From: CAVSCR01 sp963726575
GTDB taxonomy: Bacteria > Actinomycetota > Actinomycetes > JAHEKZ01
Direction: 5' to 3'
Assembly (NCBI GenBank): GCA_963726575.1
Contig: CAVSCR010000006.1
Coordinates: 248,001-312,000, forward strand
Length of the DNA stretch: 64,000 nucleotides
Both the position numbers and the translations under genes were made by a program. Position 1 is the stretch's first letter. Each line of letters opens with the position of its first letter. Positions 36,713 to 44,396 of this stretch are shown piece by piece. A model generated the notes under the pieces. The model saw nothing but the letters and a program-made list of their open reading frames with translations, did not search any database and was not told the origin of the DNA.

Positions 36713-37444
36713 TTACACCGGCACCACGGCAGCTGGACCCACGGCAACCGACGACATGAGATCGGCGGTGATGGGACACGGTCTGAATCCCTTGACCATC
36801 AGGTAGATGCCCAGCGACAGCTCCCAGAAGAACTCCGGAATCGTCGCGATGACTTGAGCACCGGAGCCTGGTTCGATGACGTTGAGCAGCACGAGCGTCC
36901 CCGACAGGATGATCAGCGGTCCTCCGACCAGGCCCAGCATCGCCATACCGCGCGGCACCAGTCCGGAGCGGAACATCAGGTAGCCGAGGATCAGCCCGTT
37001 TCCGATGCCGACGACCCAGCCGGGGCCGAGCAGGAACGTCCAGTCGTGGATCGCGACCAACGACCTACCCGTGGTCACGAGCGAGCCATCACCGCCGACG
37101 CCGCCGACGTCTTGTCGCAGCGTCACGATCGCCATGACGCTGAGGAGGCCGACGGCGATGAAGACGGACTCCATGACGCGTGCCGTGACGTAGCCCAGCG
37201 CGAGGGTCTCGTCCTGCCGCTTCAGGATCGGGAACAGCACGACCGCGGTGCCGATGTTGGCAACGATGAGGACCATCTCGAGGAACGCTCCGAAGGCGAT
37301 CCGGTGGTCAGCGCCGGCGCTGATGATGTAGCTGGGATGGCCCAACAGCGGGGTGTACAGCACCAACGCTGCGGGGATGGAGACGATGAAGGTGACGATG
37401 AACAGCGAGCCTGCTAGGAACGCGGTCCTTCTGAGTGGATTCAC
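36713..37444 (-). CDS. DUF4386 family membrane protein
   Basis: This 243-residue protein has six to seven hydrophobic helices (FLAGSLFIVTFIVSIPAALVLY, AFLEMVLIVANIGTAVVLFPIL, RVMESVFIAVGLLSVMAIVTL, FLLGPGWVVGIGNGLILGYLMF, MAMLGLVGGPLIILSGTLVLL and a C-terminal one). The ARVMESVFIAVG and GLVPRGMAMLGLVGGPL segments are those of DUF4386, a family of unknown function common in soil bacteria. The GTG at 37444 is chosen. It converges on the VOC remnant and is divergent from the GNAT gene across a 225-bp region. Confidence 0.82.
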   Translation of the reverse strand: MNPLRRTAFLAGSLFIVTFIVSIPAALVLYTPLLGHPSYIISAGADHRIAFGAFLEMVLIVANIGTAVVLFPILKRQDETLALGYVTARVMESVFIAVGLLSVMAIVTLRQDVGGVGGDGSLVTTGRSLVAIHDWTFLLGPGWVVGIGNGLILGYLMFRSGLVPRGMAMLGLVGGPLIILSGTLVLLNVIEPGSGAQVIATIPEFFWELSLGIYLMVKGFRPCPITADLMSSVAVGPAAVVPV

Positions 37445-37552
37445 ACTGGTCTCGTTTCGGTTGGTGAAATCACCTAGCCACGTGACCAGATCGGGCGCAT
37501 GACCCGTTCATCCTGCTGATCCCAACAGACCCGCTACCGCGCCAACCACGAA

Positions 37553-37564
37553 ACAAGCGCTTGT
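37553..37564. promoter_or_regulatory. Perfect 12-bp palindrome in a divergent intergenic region
   Basis: ACAAGCGCTTGT is a perfect inverted repeat midway in the 225-bp gap between the DUF4386 gene (start 37444, minus) and the GNAT gene (start 37670, plus). Its position fits an operator, but no cognate regulator can be assigned. The rest of the gap shows no gene. Confidence 0.4.
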
Positions 37565-37669
37565 CCCCTCGGGATGTGACGACGCTATCGCCCTTATCTG
37601 CCTTCGTGCACATGCGGGCGTATCCCGACCATCTCGCTCGGGCAGTGCGCCCGGACTTAACCTGCTGAC

Positions 37670-38143
37670 GTGGTGCCTACCGTGACCCTGTTGGCGGACT
37701 CCCTGACGTCAGCCGACGCTGTCGCCGAGATGAGGTGGCAGGAGTGGGGGCATTACCCCGAGCCGGAGGACCCGGCGTGGTGGCTGGAGACCACGATTCG
37801 TGAGGCAGGCACGCAGGAGCTACCGGTGACCTTTGTCGCGCACGACCTTGACGGTGCGGTTCTCGGCGCGGTGGGCCTCGACACCTACGACCTGGACGAA
37901 CGCCAGGACACCAGTCCGTGGGTCACCGGCATGATCGTGCGCCGGGAAAACCGGGGGCAGGGAGTGGGACGGGCGTTGCTGCACCACCTGGAGCGATGGG
38001 CTGCCGAGCAACGAATCGCCGAAGCCTGGGCCGGCACCGACCTTGCGCTGGGCTTCTACCAGCGGTGCGGCTGGACCCTGCAAGAGACCTTCACCACGAG
38101 TACAGGCCAGCACATGGACGTTCTCCACAAGAGGCTCCGGTAG
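37670..38143 (+). CDS. GNAT-family N-acetyltransferase
   Basis: This 157-residue protein has the GNAT fold: beta-4 with TPWVTGMIV-like sequence (SPWVTGMIVRRENRGQGVGRALLHHLERWA), whose R-G-Q-G-V-G-R forms the acetyl-CoA pyrophosphate loop at about residues 96-101, and a C-terminal LGFYQRCGWTLQETF segment. It transfers an acetyl group from acetyl-CoA to an amine; the substrate is unknown. A GTG start is used. It lies upstream of an ABC exporter but 147 bp apart, so probably in its own unit. Confidence 0.85.
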   Translation: MVPTVTLLADSLTSADAVAEMRWQEWGHYPEPEDPAWWLETTIREAGTQELPVTFVAHDLDGAVLGAVGLDTYDLDERQDTSPWVTGMIVRRENRGQGVGRALLHHLERWAAEQRIAEAWAGTDLALGFYQRCGWTLQETFTTSTGQHMDVLHKRLR

Positions 38144-38289
38144 TTCACGACGGTGGCCGAGCTCGAGGAGATGGCCCTCGGGGGTGAGTCAGGGGTCGTT
38201 CAGGGATCTGCCCGGAGGTATGCCGCTGGCCGCGCTGGCAGGGTCGTTGGCGCGTGAGTCGCACGACTGTGGCCCAGGAGGTGCACTGA

Positions 38290-39216
38290 ATGATCCAGGT
38301 CGAGAACCTCACCAAGCGGTACGGCCGGACGGTTGCGGTGGACGATCTTTCGTTCACGGTTCAGCCGGGGACGGTGACGGGATTCCTCGGTCCCAACGGC
38401 GCTGGGAAGTCCACCGCGATGCGGCTGATCCTGGGCCTGGACGCCCCGAATGGGGGCAGGGCAACGGTCAACGGACATTCCTACCGGCAGGTTCGCTACC
38501 CGCTGTTCGAGGTAGGCGCACTGCTGGACGCGCGCGCGATGCACGGTGGCCGGTCGGCCTATCACCACTTGTTGTGTCTGGCGCAGAGCAATCGGATCCC
38601 GGCTCGGCGCGTCGATGAGGTGCTGGACCTCGTCGGCATCGAGTCCGCGGCAAGGCGTCGGACGAAGGGCTTCTCGCTGGGGATGAGTCAGCGGTTGGGG
38701 ATCGCGGTGGCGCTGCTGGGCGACCCGGGGGTGCTGCTGTTCGACGAGCCGGTCAATGGGTTGGACCCGGAGGGGATCTCATGGATCCGGGGACTGTTGC
38801 GAGGGCTTGCCGCGGAGGGCCGCACGGTCTTCGTGTCCAGCCACCTGATGAGCGAGATGGCGCAGACTGCTGACCACCTGGTGGTGATCGGCAAGGGCCG
38901 GCTGATCGCGCAGAAATCCACCGCCGAGCTGATCGCCGGCAGTGCCGGAAATCACGTCGTGGTTCGGACTCCCGATCCGAACTTGATGAGCCAGACACTT
39001 GCCGACTCAGGCGCCAGGGTCGAACAGTGCGCCGATGGGTCGTTGGCGGTGTTCTCGATGCCTGCCCGACGCATCGGGGAACTCGCCGCGGCGCGCTCGC
39101 TGGTCTTGCACGAGCTCTCGCCCCAGCTCACTTCGCTGGAATCAGCATTCCTCGAACTGACCGACGACAGTGTGGAGTACCGAGTGTCGACAGCAGAAGG
39201 GACGAGGCCGTCATGA
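38290..39216 (+). CDS. ABC transporter ATP-binding protein
   Basis: This 308-residue ATPase has Walker A in GPNGAGKST near residue 40, a signature motif FSLGMSQRLGIA near 135, Walker B in LLFDEPVNGLD near 155, and the H-loop in SSHLMSEM. It belongs to the CcmA/DrrA-like group of exporters with a C-terminal regulatory segment of about 80 residues. A strong AGGAGG precedes the ATG. The stop overlaps the permease start (ATGA). Substrate unknown; drug, lipid or bacteriocin-like exporters share this layout. Confidence 0.93.
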   Translation: MIQVENLTKRYGRTVAVDDLSFTVQPGTVTGFLGPNGAGKSTAMRLILGLDAPNGGRATVNGHSYRQVRYPLFEVGALLDARAMHGGRSAYHHLLCLAQSNRIPARRVDEVLDLVGIESAARRRTKGFSLGMSQRLGIAVALLGDPGVLLFDEPVNGLDPEGISWIRGLLRGLAAEGRTVFVSSHLMSEMAQTADHLVVIGKGRLIAQKSTAELIAGSAGNHVVVRTPDPNLMSQTLADSGARVEQCADGSLAVFSMPARRIGELAAARSLVLHELSPQLTSLESAFLELTDDSVEYRVSTAEGTRPS

Positions 39217-40046
39217 CCAGGCTCGACCAAGCGGCGTCGACCGATCGGGCCAACACCACCCGACCGGCAGGCTGGCTCTTCCCGGCGGTGGCGCGCTCGG
39301 AGTGGACCAAACTCCGCTCCGTTCGCTCCACCTACTGGACCCTGTTCGCCGCAACGCTCGCCACCGTGGCGCTCGCTGCGTTCCTCAGCGTGAGATACGT
39401 CCAGGTGTACCCCAAGGTCCCGCCGCAAGACCGGGCCGGCTTCGACGCCACGTTGTTCAGCCTCAACGGGATCTATCTGGCCCAGATCGCGTTCGGTGCA
39501 CTGGGGGTCTTGGTCATCACCTCCGAGTACACCACCGGCATGATCCGCAGTTCCTTGTCCGCCGTACCCCAACGCCGGATGTTCCTGGCCGCCAAGGTTG
39601 TCGTGTTCGGTGCTCTCACCTTGGTACTCGGCGAAGCCATGGCCTTCACTGCGTTCGGCATCAGTCAGGCGATCCTCTCCGAACAACATGTCGGCGTCTC
39701 GCTGGGCGATCCCCAAGTCGCCCGAGCCGTGTTCGGTGCTGGGCTCTACTTGACCGGCGTCAGCATGCTGGCGCTCGGCATCGGCGCCTTGATCCGCAAC
39801 ACCGCCGGGGCACTGTCAGCCTTCTTCGCCACGATGTTCGCCGCCAACGTGGTGATCGACCTGCTGCCCACCACATGGCGCAACCACGTGATCAACTACC
39901 TACCCGCCAACGCCGGAAGCCAGATCTTCACTGTGTACCCGAGTCACGGGGCGCTCGCACCCTGGACCGGTCTGGCCGTGTTCTGCCTCTACCCACTGAT
40001 CGCACTCACCACCGCCTTCATCCTCATCGACCACTTCGACGCCTAA
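39213..40046 (+). CDS. ABC transporter permease (ABC-2 type)
   Basis: This 277-residue protein has about six transmembrane helices (TYWTLFAATLATVALAAFL, IYLAQIAFGALGVLVITSEY, VVVFGALTLVLGEAMAFTAFG, VFGAGLYLTGVSMLALGIGALI, and two at the end). The ITSEYTTGMIRSSLSAVPQR segment is the cytoplasmic loop typical of ABC-2 exporters of the DrrB/NatB type. It starts on the ATG overlapping the ATPase stop and forms a two-gene exporter. Confidence 0.9.
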   Translation: MTRLDQAASTDRANTTRPAGWLFPAVARSEWTKLRSVRSTYWTLFAATLATVALAAFLSVRYVQVYPKVPPQDRAGFDATLFSLNGIYLAQIAFGALGVLVITSEYTTGMIRSSLSAVPQRRMFLAAKVVVFGALTLVLGEAMAFTAFGISQAILSEQHVGVSLGDPQVARAVFGAGLYLTGVSMLALGIGALIRNTAGALSAFFATMFAANVVIDLLPTTWRNHVINYLPANAGSQIFTVYPSHGALAPWTGLAVFCLYPLIALTTAFILIDHFDA

Positions 40047-40106
40047 CCGGCACGTGCAGGGTCTTGACCCGGCTGCGTTGTCCGAACTGGATGGCAGACT
40101 GCCCAC

Positions 40107-40697
40107 ATGACTGGAGCGGGCCCGAAAGCTGACCTGCATCGCTACTTGCAGGCCGCCCGTGAGGCTCTGCTGTGGAAGCTAGAAGGGCTGTCCGACTACG
40201 ACATGCGCCGCCCGCTGACGCCTACAGGCACCAACCTGCTCGGGCTGGTCAAGCATCTGGCGGGCGTCGAGATGTGGTACTTCGGGGACGCCTTCGGGCG
40301 GCCCCCCAGCGGCCCGCGGCCGTGGTCGGAGGACGACGCCCGGAACAACGCGGACCTGTGGGCCACCGCCGAGGAGTCACGCGAACAGATTGTCGCGATG
40401 TACCGGCAAGCCTGGGCACACGCAGACGAAACCATCTCGGCGCGCGATCTGGACGCTCCGGGACACGTGCCGTGGTGGCCAAGCGATCGCAGCGAGGTGA
40501 CGCTGCACCAGATCCTCGTGCACGTGGTCGCCGAGACCCACCGCCACACCGGGCACGCCGACATCGTCCGCGAACTCATCGACGGCACCGCCGGTCTCCA
40601 GGCTGACGACGACAACCTCCGCACCACTGACCAGGCGTGGTGGGAGAACTACCGCCATCAAGTCGAGCTCGCCGCCCAGAAAGCCAGCCAGGGCTAG
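40107..40697 (+). CDS. DinB-family protein (DUF664)
   Basis: This 196-residue protein has the four-helix DinB/mycothiol-transferase-like fold with three candidate metal ligands: His in LLGLVKHLAGVEMWYF near residue 50, and two in ILVHVVAETHRHTGHADI near 135-150. In actinobacteria this group includes putative mycothiol- or bacillithiol-dependent S-transferases acting on small molecules; activity is not demonstrable here. It is followed by a methyltransferase gene 13 bp downstream, so the two are probably one unit. Confidence 0.87.
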   Translation: MTGAGPKADLHRYLQAAREALLWKLEGLSDYDMRRPLTPTGTNLLGLVKHLAGVEMWYFGDAFGRPPSGPRPWSEDDARNNADLWATAEESREQIVAMYRQAWAHADETISARDLDAPGHVPWWPSDRSEVTLHQILVHVVAETHRHTGHADIVRELIDGTAGLQADDDNLRTTDQAWWENYRHQVELAAQKASQG

Positions 40698-40710
40698 ACG
40701 TGGACAGTCG

Positions 40711-41322
40711 ATGACACACGACTTCGACCAGGCCTACTGGGACAAGCACTGGCAGCAAGCGGTCCGTGGGGAGCCCGGATCCGAGAGCGCGATCGCACCC
40801 AATCCGTACCTCGTCCGCGAGACCGCCCACCTGCCCCCTGGGACGGCGTTGGACGCGGGGTGCGGTGCGGGCGGTGAGGCGATCTGGCTGGCCTCCCGCG
40901 GATGGCAGGTGACCGCCACGGACATCTCCGACCAGGCTCTCGCCCGAGCCGCGTACAGGGCCGCCGAGGCGGATCTTCCGCAGGAGGTGCACTGGCTGCA
41001 GGCGGATCTGACCGTCTGGGAACCCGGGACGCAGTTCGACCTCGTGACCACGCACTACGCCCACCCGACGATGCCGCAGTTGGCGTTCTACGACCGGCTG
41101 CGCGGCTGGGTGACGCTCGGCGGCACGCTGCTGATCGTCGGACACCTGCACACGCCAGGGCGCGGGCACGAATCACCCGCCGAGGCGTCCGTCACCCTCA
41201 CCGACATCACAGCGCCCTTGGACGCGAGCACGTGGGAGATCGTCACCGCCGAAGAGCACACCCGGTCGCTCACCACCCCCGACGGTGGGTCGCTCACCTG
41301 CACGACGTCGTCGTACGCGTGA
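40711..41322 (+). CDS. Class I SAM-dependent methyltransferase
   Basis: This 203-residue protein has motif I in ALDAGCGAGGEAIWLASRG near residue 45, the acidic beta-2 end in VTATDISDQAL and a motif IV-like FDLVTTHYAHPTMP. Its short size and the YWDKHWQ start resemble tellurite-resistance/thiopurine-like small-molecule methyltransferases. Gene order (13 bp behind a DinB protein) suggests joint detoxification or modification of a small compound, which is inference. Confidence 0.85.
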   Translation: MTHDFDQAYWDKHWQQAVRGEPGSESAIAPNPYLVRETAHLPPGTALDAGCGAGGEAIWLASRGWQVTATDISDQALARAAYRAAEADLPQEVHWLQADLTVWEPGTQFDLVTTHYAHPTMPQLAFYDRLRGWVTLGGTLLIVGHLHTPGRGHESPAEASVTLTDITAPLDASTWEIVTAEEHTRSLTTPDGGSLTCTTSSYA

Positions 41323-41439
41323 CGCGTCGCGGTCTTCCCGGCCAGACGTGAGCCACGCGTCGAGGCTGGCAAAGGCAGCTGAACTTCGATGGATCTGCGC
41401 TGTCGGATTCCGTGGCTTCTCGCCCACTTCGGACGCGTT

Positions 41440-41519
41440 GGCTCAATGCGTTCGAGTTCTTGTCATCCGCAGGCGCTCGTCGGTGCGAGTGAAGATATGT
41501 GACCCGAGACGGAGCGACG
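41440..41519 (+). promoter_or_regulatory. Conserved 5' block, copy A: putative ECF-sigma promoter
   Basis: This block shares GTTC-AGTTCTTGTCATCCG, a GGCGCTC core, GAGTGAAG and ATGTGACC with a block at 42379-42458, spaced alike, although the DNA around them differs. It ends about 45 bp before the start of copy A of the duplicated gene. The shared TTGTCATCC and GAGTGAA could be the -35 and -10 of a promoter read by the ECF factor encoded between the copies. Confidence 0.5.
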
Positions 41520-41565
41520 ACGAGCCCGCCGAGATGCCCAACGGACCCGACAGAGGAGTTCCCAC

Positions 41566-42349
41566 ATGAAAGCGCACTCACCGAAGTTCGCCGCCACCGC
41601 GCTGCTGGTGACGTTGGCGGTCGCTGGGTGCTCCTCGGTCGGCGTCCGGCCCTGCTGCTCCGTCGTCGGCGGGCGCAGCCAACACTTCCACGTCCGACGC
41701 ATCGCCACAGGTGCTGCCCGGTGCTGGTCTCACCTACGAGGCGGTTCCGGCTGGCACCTACGCCGTTGTGATCAACGGTTCACAAAGCCCGGGGCAGCTC
41801 ATGCCGGTCCTCCACGTCCCGGCCGGCTACGCCGGCAGCGGCTTCGCGGTCCACACCGGGGTAGGAGCCAAGGGCACTGCGGTCGCACCGGACGCCCACG
41901 GCCTGTCGTTCTGGGAGATCCAGAGCGTCTTCACGAACCCGTGCACGGCCGGGAAGTACAGCAAGGACGTCGGCCCATCCGTCGCCGACCTCGCAAAGGC
42001 ACTGGACGCCCAGCCGCTACGCGCCGCAACCAACCCGGTCCCAGTCCAGATCGCCGGATACCACGGTCTCTACCTTCAGGCCTCGGTACCAGCCCACATC
42101 GACTTCGCCAAGTGCCAAGACGGCTACTTCGACACCTGGACCAGCACCAGCGGCAACGGCCATTTCCAGCAAGGCCCCGGCCAGCAAGACCGGATCTGGA
42201 TCCTCAAAGTCCACGGCGCGGGCGGCCGCGGCATGAGTCTGCCGTACCGGCTGGTCATCGACGGGTGGCACATGCCCGGGACGACCCAGCACCAGATCAA
42301 CCAGATCAACCAGATGGTGCAGACCATCACGTTCCAAGCCATCAGCTGA
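41566..42349 (+). pseudogene. Lipoprotein with unknown C-terminal domain, copy A, apparent +1 frameshift
   Basis: The gene starts with a good ribosome binding site (AGAGGAG) and a lipoprotein signal peptide (AALLVTLAVAGCSS, lipobox Cys at residue 22). The next codons must be read in the +1 frame (removing one G near 41638-41639) to give a normal Ser/Ala/Pro linker and the 190-residue domain VLPGAGLTYEA to TFQAIS. As it stands, the original frame stays open but encodes non-conserved basic sequence. The domain (GYHGLYLQASVPAHIDF, GQQDRIWILKVHG, LVIDGW-x-MPGTT) is an exported domain of unknown role that I recall behind SigE-type ECF genes in actinobacteria. It could be a pseudogene, a sequencing error, or a start at GTG 41711. 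Confidence 0.65.
41711..42217 (+). repeat. 507-bp near-identical direct repeat, copy A
   Basis: This segment aligns without gaps to 43254-43760 with six mismatches (98.8 percent identity by hand count). Four of the mismatches change the amino acid. Identity falls abruptly at both ends, and copy A has a 27-bp insertion right after the tract. The pattern fits gene conversion between two older paralogues. Confidence 0.93.
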
Positions 42350-42378
42350 CCACACGAGAGGCGTGGCCTCGACGGATG

Positions 42379-42458
42379 GGCTCAGATGTGTTCCAGTTCT
42401 TGTCATCCGGAGGGCGCTCCGGAACGAGTGAAGGAATGTGACCGGGATCGAGCGACCA
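42379..42458 (+). promoter_or_regulatory. Conserved 5' block, copy B: putative autoregulatory ECF promoter
   Basis: This is the counterpart of 41440-41519, containing TTCTTGTCATCCG, GGCGCTC, GAGTGAAGG and ATGTGACC. It runs into the annotated GTG start of the sigma factor gene, which suggests that the true start codon lies further downstream (for example GTG 42510 or 42513) and that this block is the promoter and leader. Confidence 0.5.
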
Positions 42459-43010
42459 GTAGTTGCGGCCGCGGCGGCGGGGCTGCCGCAAGGTGTCGTC
42501 GCGCCACGGGTGGTGGTCAGCACCGGGGAGGCATTCGAGTCGTTCTATCGGCGGGAGCTGCCCTCGTTGGTGTCGTTGGCGAGGGCGCTGTCCCGGACTC
42601 CGAGCCTGGGTGACGACCTGGCGCAAGAGGCCATGCTCGCCGCATATCGACGCTGGGACGAGATCGGTGAGTACGACAACCCACGGGCCTGGGTCCGGCG
42701 GGTCTGCGCCAACATGGCCGTGTCGCACCTGCGCCGCCTCGGTGTCGAGTCGCGGACGCTGCTTCGGCTGGGGGCGATGCGCGAGCCGGCGTCGACCCTT
42801 CCAGCGTCCAGCGAGGCGGTATGGGCGGCGGTCCGCCGGTTGCCAAGACGGCAGGCCCAGTCGATCGCCTTGTGCTACGTCTGCGATCTGAGCATCGCCG
42901 ACATCGCCGCGACCCTGGGTTGTTCCGAAGGTTCGGTCAAGGTCCACCTGAGCCGAGCCCGACAGGCGTTGGCGCGAACGCTCGGCACCGATGGGGAGGA
43001 CCTGTCATGA
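42438..43010 (+). CDS. ECF RNA polymerase sigma factor (SigE-family)
   Basis: The 190-residue protein contains sigma-70 region 2 (FESFYRRELPSLVSLARAL, the LGDDLAQEAMLAAYRRWDE stretch for -10 binding) and region 4 (LPRRQAQSIALCYVCDLSIADIAATLGCSEGSVKVHLSRARQALA) with no further domains. Extracytoplasmic-function sigma factors direct RNA polymerase to stress or envelope genes. Starts at GTG 42510 or 42513 (VSTGEAFESF) would give about 166 residues and fit better with the conserved upstream block. Its stop overlaps the ATG of copy B (ATGA), so the following protein is the likely anti-sigma or accessory partner. Confidence 0.92.
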   Translation: MTGIERPVVAAAAAGLPQGVVAPRVVVSTGEAFESFYRRELPSLVSLARALSRTPSLGDDLAQEAMLAAYRRWDEIGEYDNPRAWVRRVCANMAVSHLRRLGVESRTLLRLGAMREPASTLPASSEAVWAAVRRLPRRQAQSIALCYVCDLSIADIAATLGCSEGSVKVHLSRARQALARTLGTDGEDLS

Positions 43011-43865
43011 GGATTGACGATGTGGTCCGTGGCGCGGCCGAGGAGCTGACGTCCAACGCGGCCCGCGATGTCGACCCCGACACGATGTTCCGATCGCTGC
43101 AGCGGACCCGGGTCCGGCGTCGGATCACCTCCAGTGCGGTGGCTGCCTGCGCTGTGGTGCTGCTTGTCGTTCGGGGCCTGGACGGTGGCCACGGATGTAC
43201 TCAACCCGCAGTCCGCCCCGGTGCCCCCGGCCGGACCGGCACCGTCCCTGCCGGTGCTGCCCGGTGCTGGTCTCACCGACGAGGCGGTTCCGGCTGGCAC
43301 CTACGCCGTTGTGATCAACGGTTCACAAAGCCCGGGGCAGCTCATGCCCGTCCTCCACGTCCCGGCCGGCTACGCCGGCAGCGGCTTCGCGGTCCACACC
43401 GGGGTAGGAGCCAAGGGCACTGCGGTCGCACCGGACGCCCACGGCCTGTCGTTCTGGGAGATCCAGAGCGTCTTCACGAACCCGTGCACGGCCGGGAAGT
43501 ACAGCAAGGACGTCGGCCCATCCGTCGCCGACCTCGCAAAGGCACTGGACACCCAGCCGCTACGCGCCGCAACCAACCCGGTCCCAGTCCAGATCGCCGG
43601 ATACCACGGTCTCTACCTTCAGGCCTCGGTACCAGCCCACATCGACTTCACCAAGTGCCAAGACGGCTACTTCGACACCTGGACCAGCACCAGCGGAGAC
43701 GGCCATTTCCAGCAAGGCCCCGGCCAGCAAGACCGGATCTGGATCCTCAAAGTCCACGGCTACCGGCTGGTCATCGACGGCTGGCAGATGCCCGGGACGA
43801 CCCAGAAGCAGGTCAACGAGATCTCGCAGATGGTGAACACCCTCACGTTCCAAGCCACCAACTGA
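43007..43865 (+). pseudogene. Membrane-anchored protein with unknown C-terminal domain, copy B (putative anti-sigma partner), apparent +1 frameshift
   Basis: Translation from the ATG overlapping the sigma stop gives an intracellular segment (MRIDDVVRGAAEEL, about 40 residues) and the start of a transmembrane helix (SSAVAACAVVLLVV). The reading frame must then shift by +1 near 43170-43176 to continue into FGAWTVATDVLNPQ, a Pro-rich linker, and the same exported domain as copy A (VLPGAGLTDEA to TFQATN). The layout, a short cytoplasmic part, one helix and an extracytoplasmic domain, is that of a small anti-sigma or sigma-linked sensor protein. The unshifted frame stays open for hundreds of codons but is a compositional artefact. 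It could be a pseudogene or an error in the assembly. Confidence 0.65.
43254..43760 (+). repeat. 507-bp near-identical direct repeat, copy B
   Basis: This is the partner of 41711-42217, offset by exactly 1543 bp. The sigma factor gene lies between the two copies. After the tract the copies diverge to clearly lower identity until the stop codons. Confidence 0.93.
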
Positions 43866-43873
43866 CCGCAGGA

Positions 43874-44290
43874 TCAAGCCGCCGGTACGTGCTGCTTCAC
43901 CCAGTCGACGATCTCGTAGGTCGGCGTGCCCGGGGTGAACACCTTGGCGACGCCCGCAGCCTGAAGCTGGGCGATGTCGGCGTCGGGGATGATGCCGCCC
44001 CCGAACACGACGATGTCGCCGGCGTCGCGCGCCCGAAGAAGCTCGACCACCTTGGGGAAGAGGGTCAGGTGGGCGCCGGACAGAACCGACAGGCCGACCG
44101 CGTCGGCGTCCTCCTGGATCGCGGCGTCCACGATCTGTTCAGGCGTCTGGTGCAGGCCGGTGTAGACCACCTCGACCCCGGCATCTCGGAGGGCTCGAGC
44201 CACGACCTTGGCTCCCCTGTCGTGCCCATCAAGACCGGGCTTGGCGATGACGACGCGTATCGGGGGCGAGTCGGTCGACGGGTCGCTCAC
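43874..44290 (-). CDS. Cobalamin-binding subunit of a B12-dependent acyl-CoA mutase
   Basis: This 138-residue protein is a stand-alone B12-binding domain: IRVVIAKPGLDGHDRGAKVVARAL contains the D-x-H-x-x-G motif whose His ligates cobalt, followed by VGLSVLSGAHLTLFPKV and VVFGGGIIPDADI for the nucleotide tail. It would complete the catalytic subunit encoded at 7394-8980, which lacks this domain, as in two-chain methylmalonyl-, isobutyryl- or hydroxyisobutyryl-CoA mutases. The GTG at 44290 (VSDPSTDS) is chosen. It converges on the duplicated gene copy B with an 8-bp gap and is divergent from the lipase gene. Confidence 0.92.
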   Translation of the reverse strand: MSDPSTDSPPIRVVIAKPGLDGHDRGAKVVARALRDAGVEVVYTGLHQTPEQIVDAAIQEDADAVGLSVLSGAHLTLFPKVVELLRARDAGDIVVFGGGIIPDADIAQLQAAGVAKVFTPGTPTYEIVDWVKQHVPAA

Positions 44291-44396
44291 GGTGGGAAGG
44301 GTAACGGACCGGTTCCAAACGGGCGTTTCATCACGGAACTGGCGGGGTCGGGCTTGTACGGTCCGAATCCGGACCACAACCAGCCAGGAGGTCGGC

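Noticed and set aside
41566..42349. Programmed +1 frameshifting as the sole explanation for copies A and B
   Set aside because: The shift sites share TCG-N-TCGG letters but in different codon phase. There is no stop codon or obvious stimulator at the site, as in prfB. It remains possible but is not supported by sequence.
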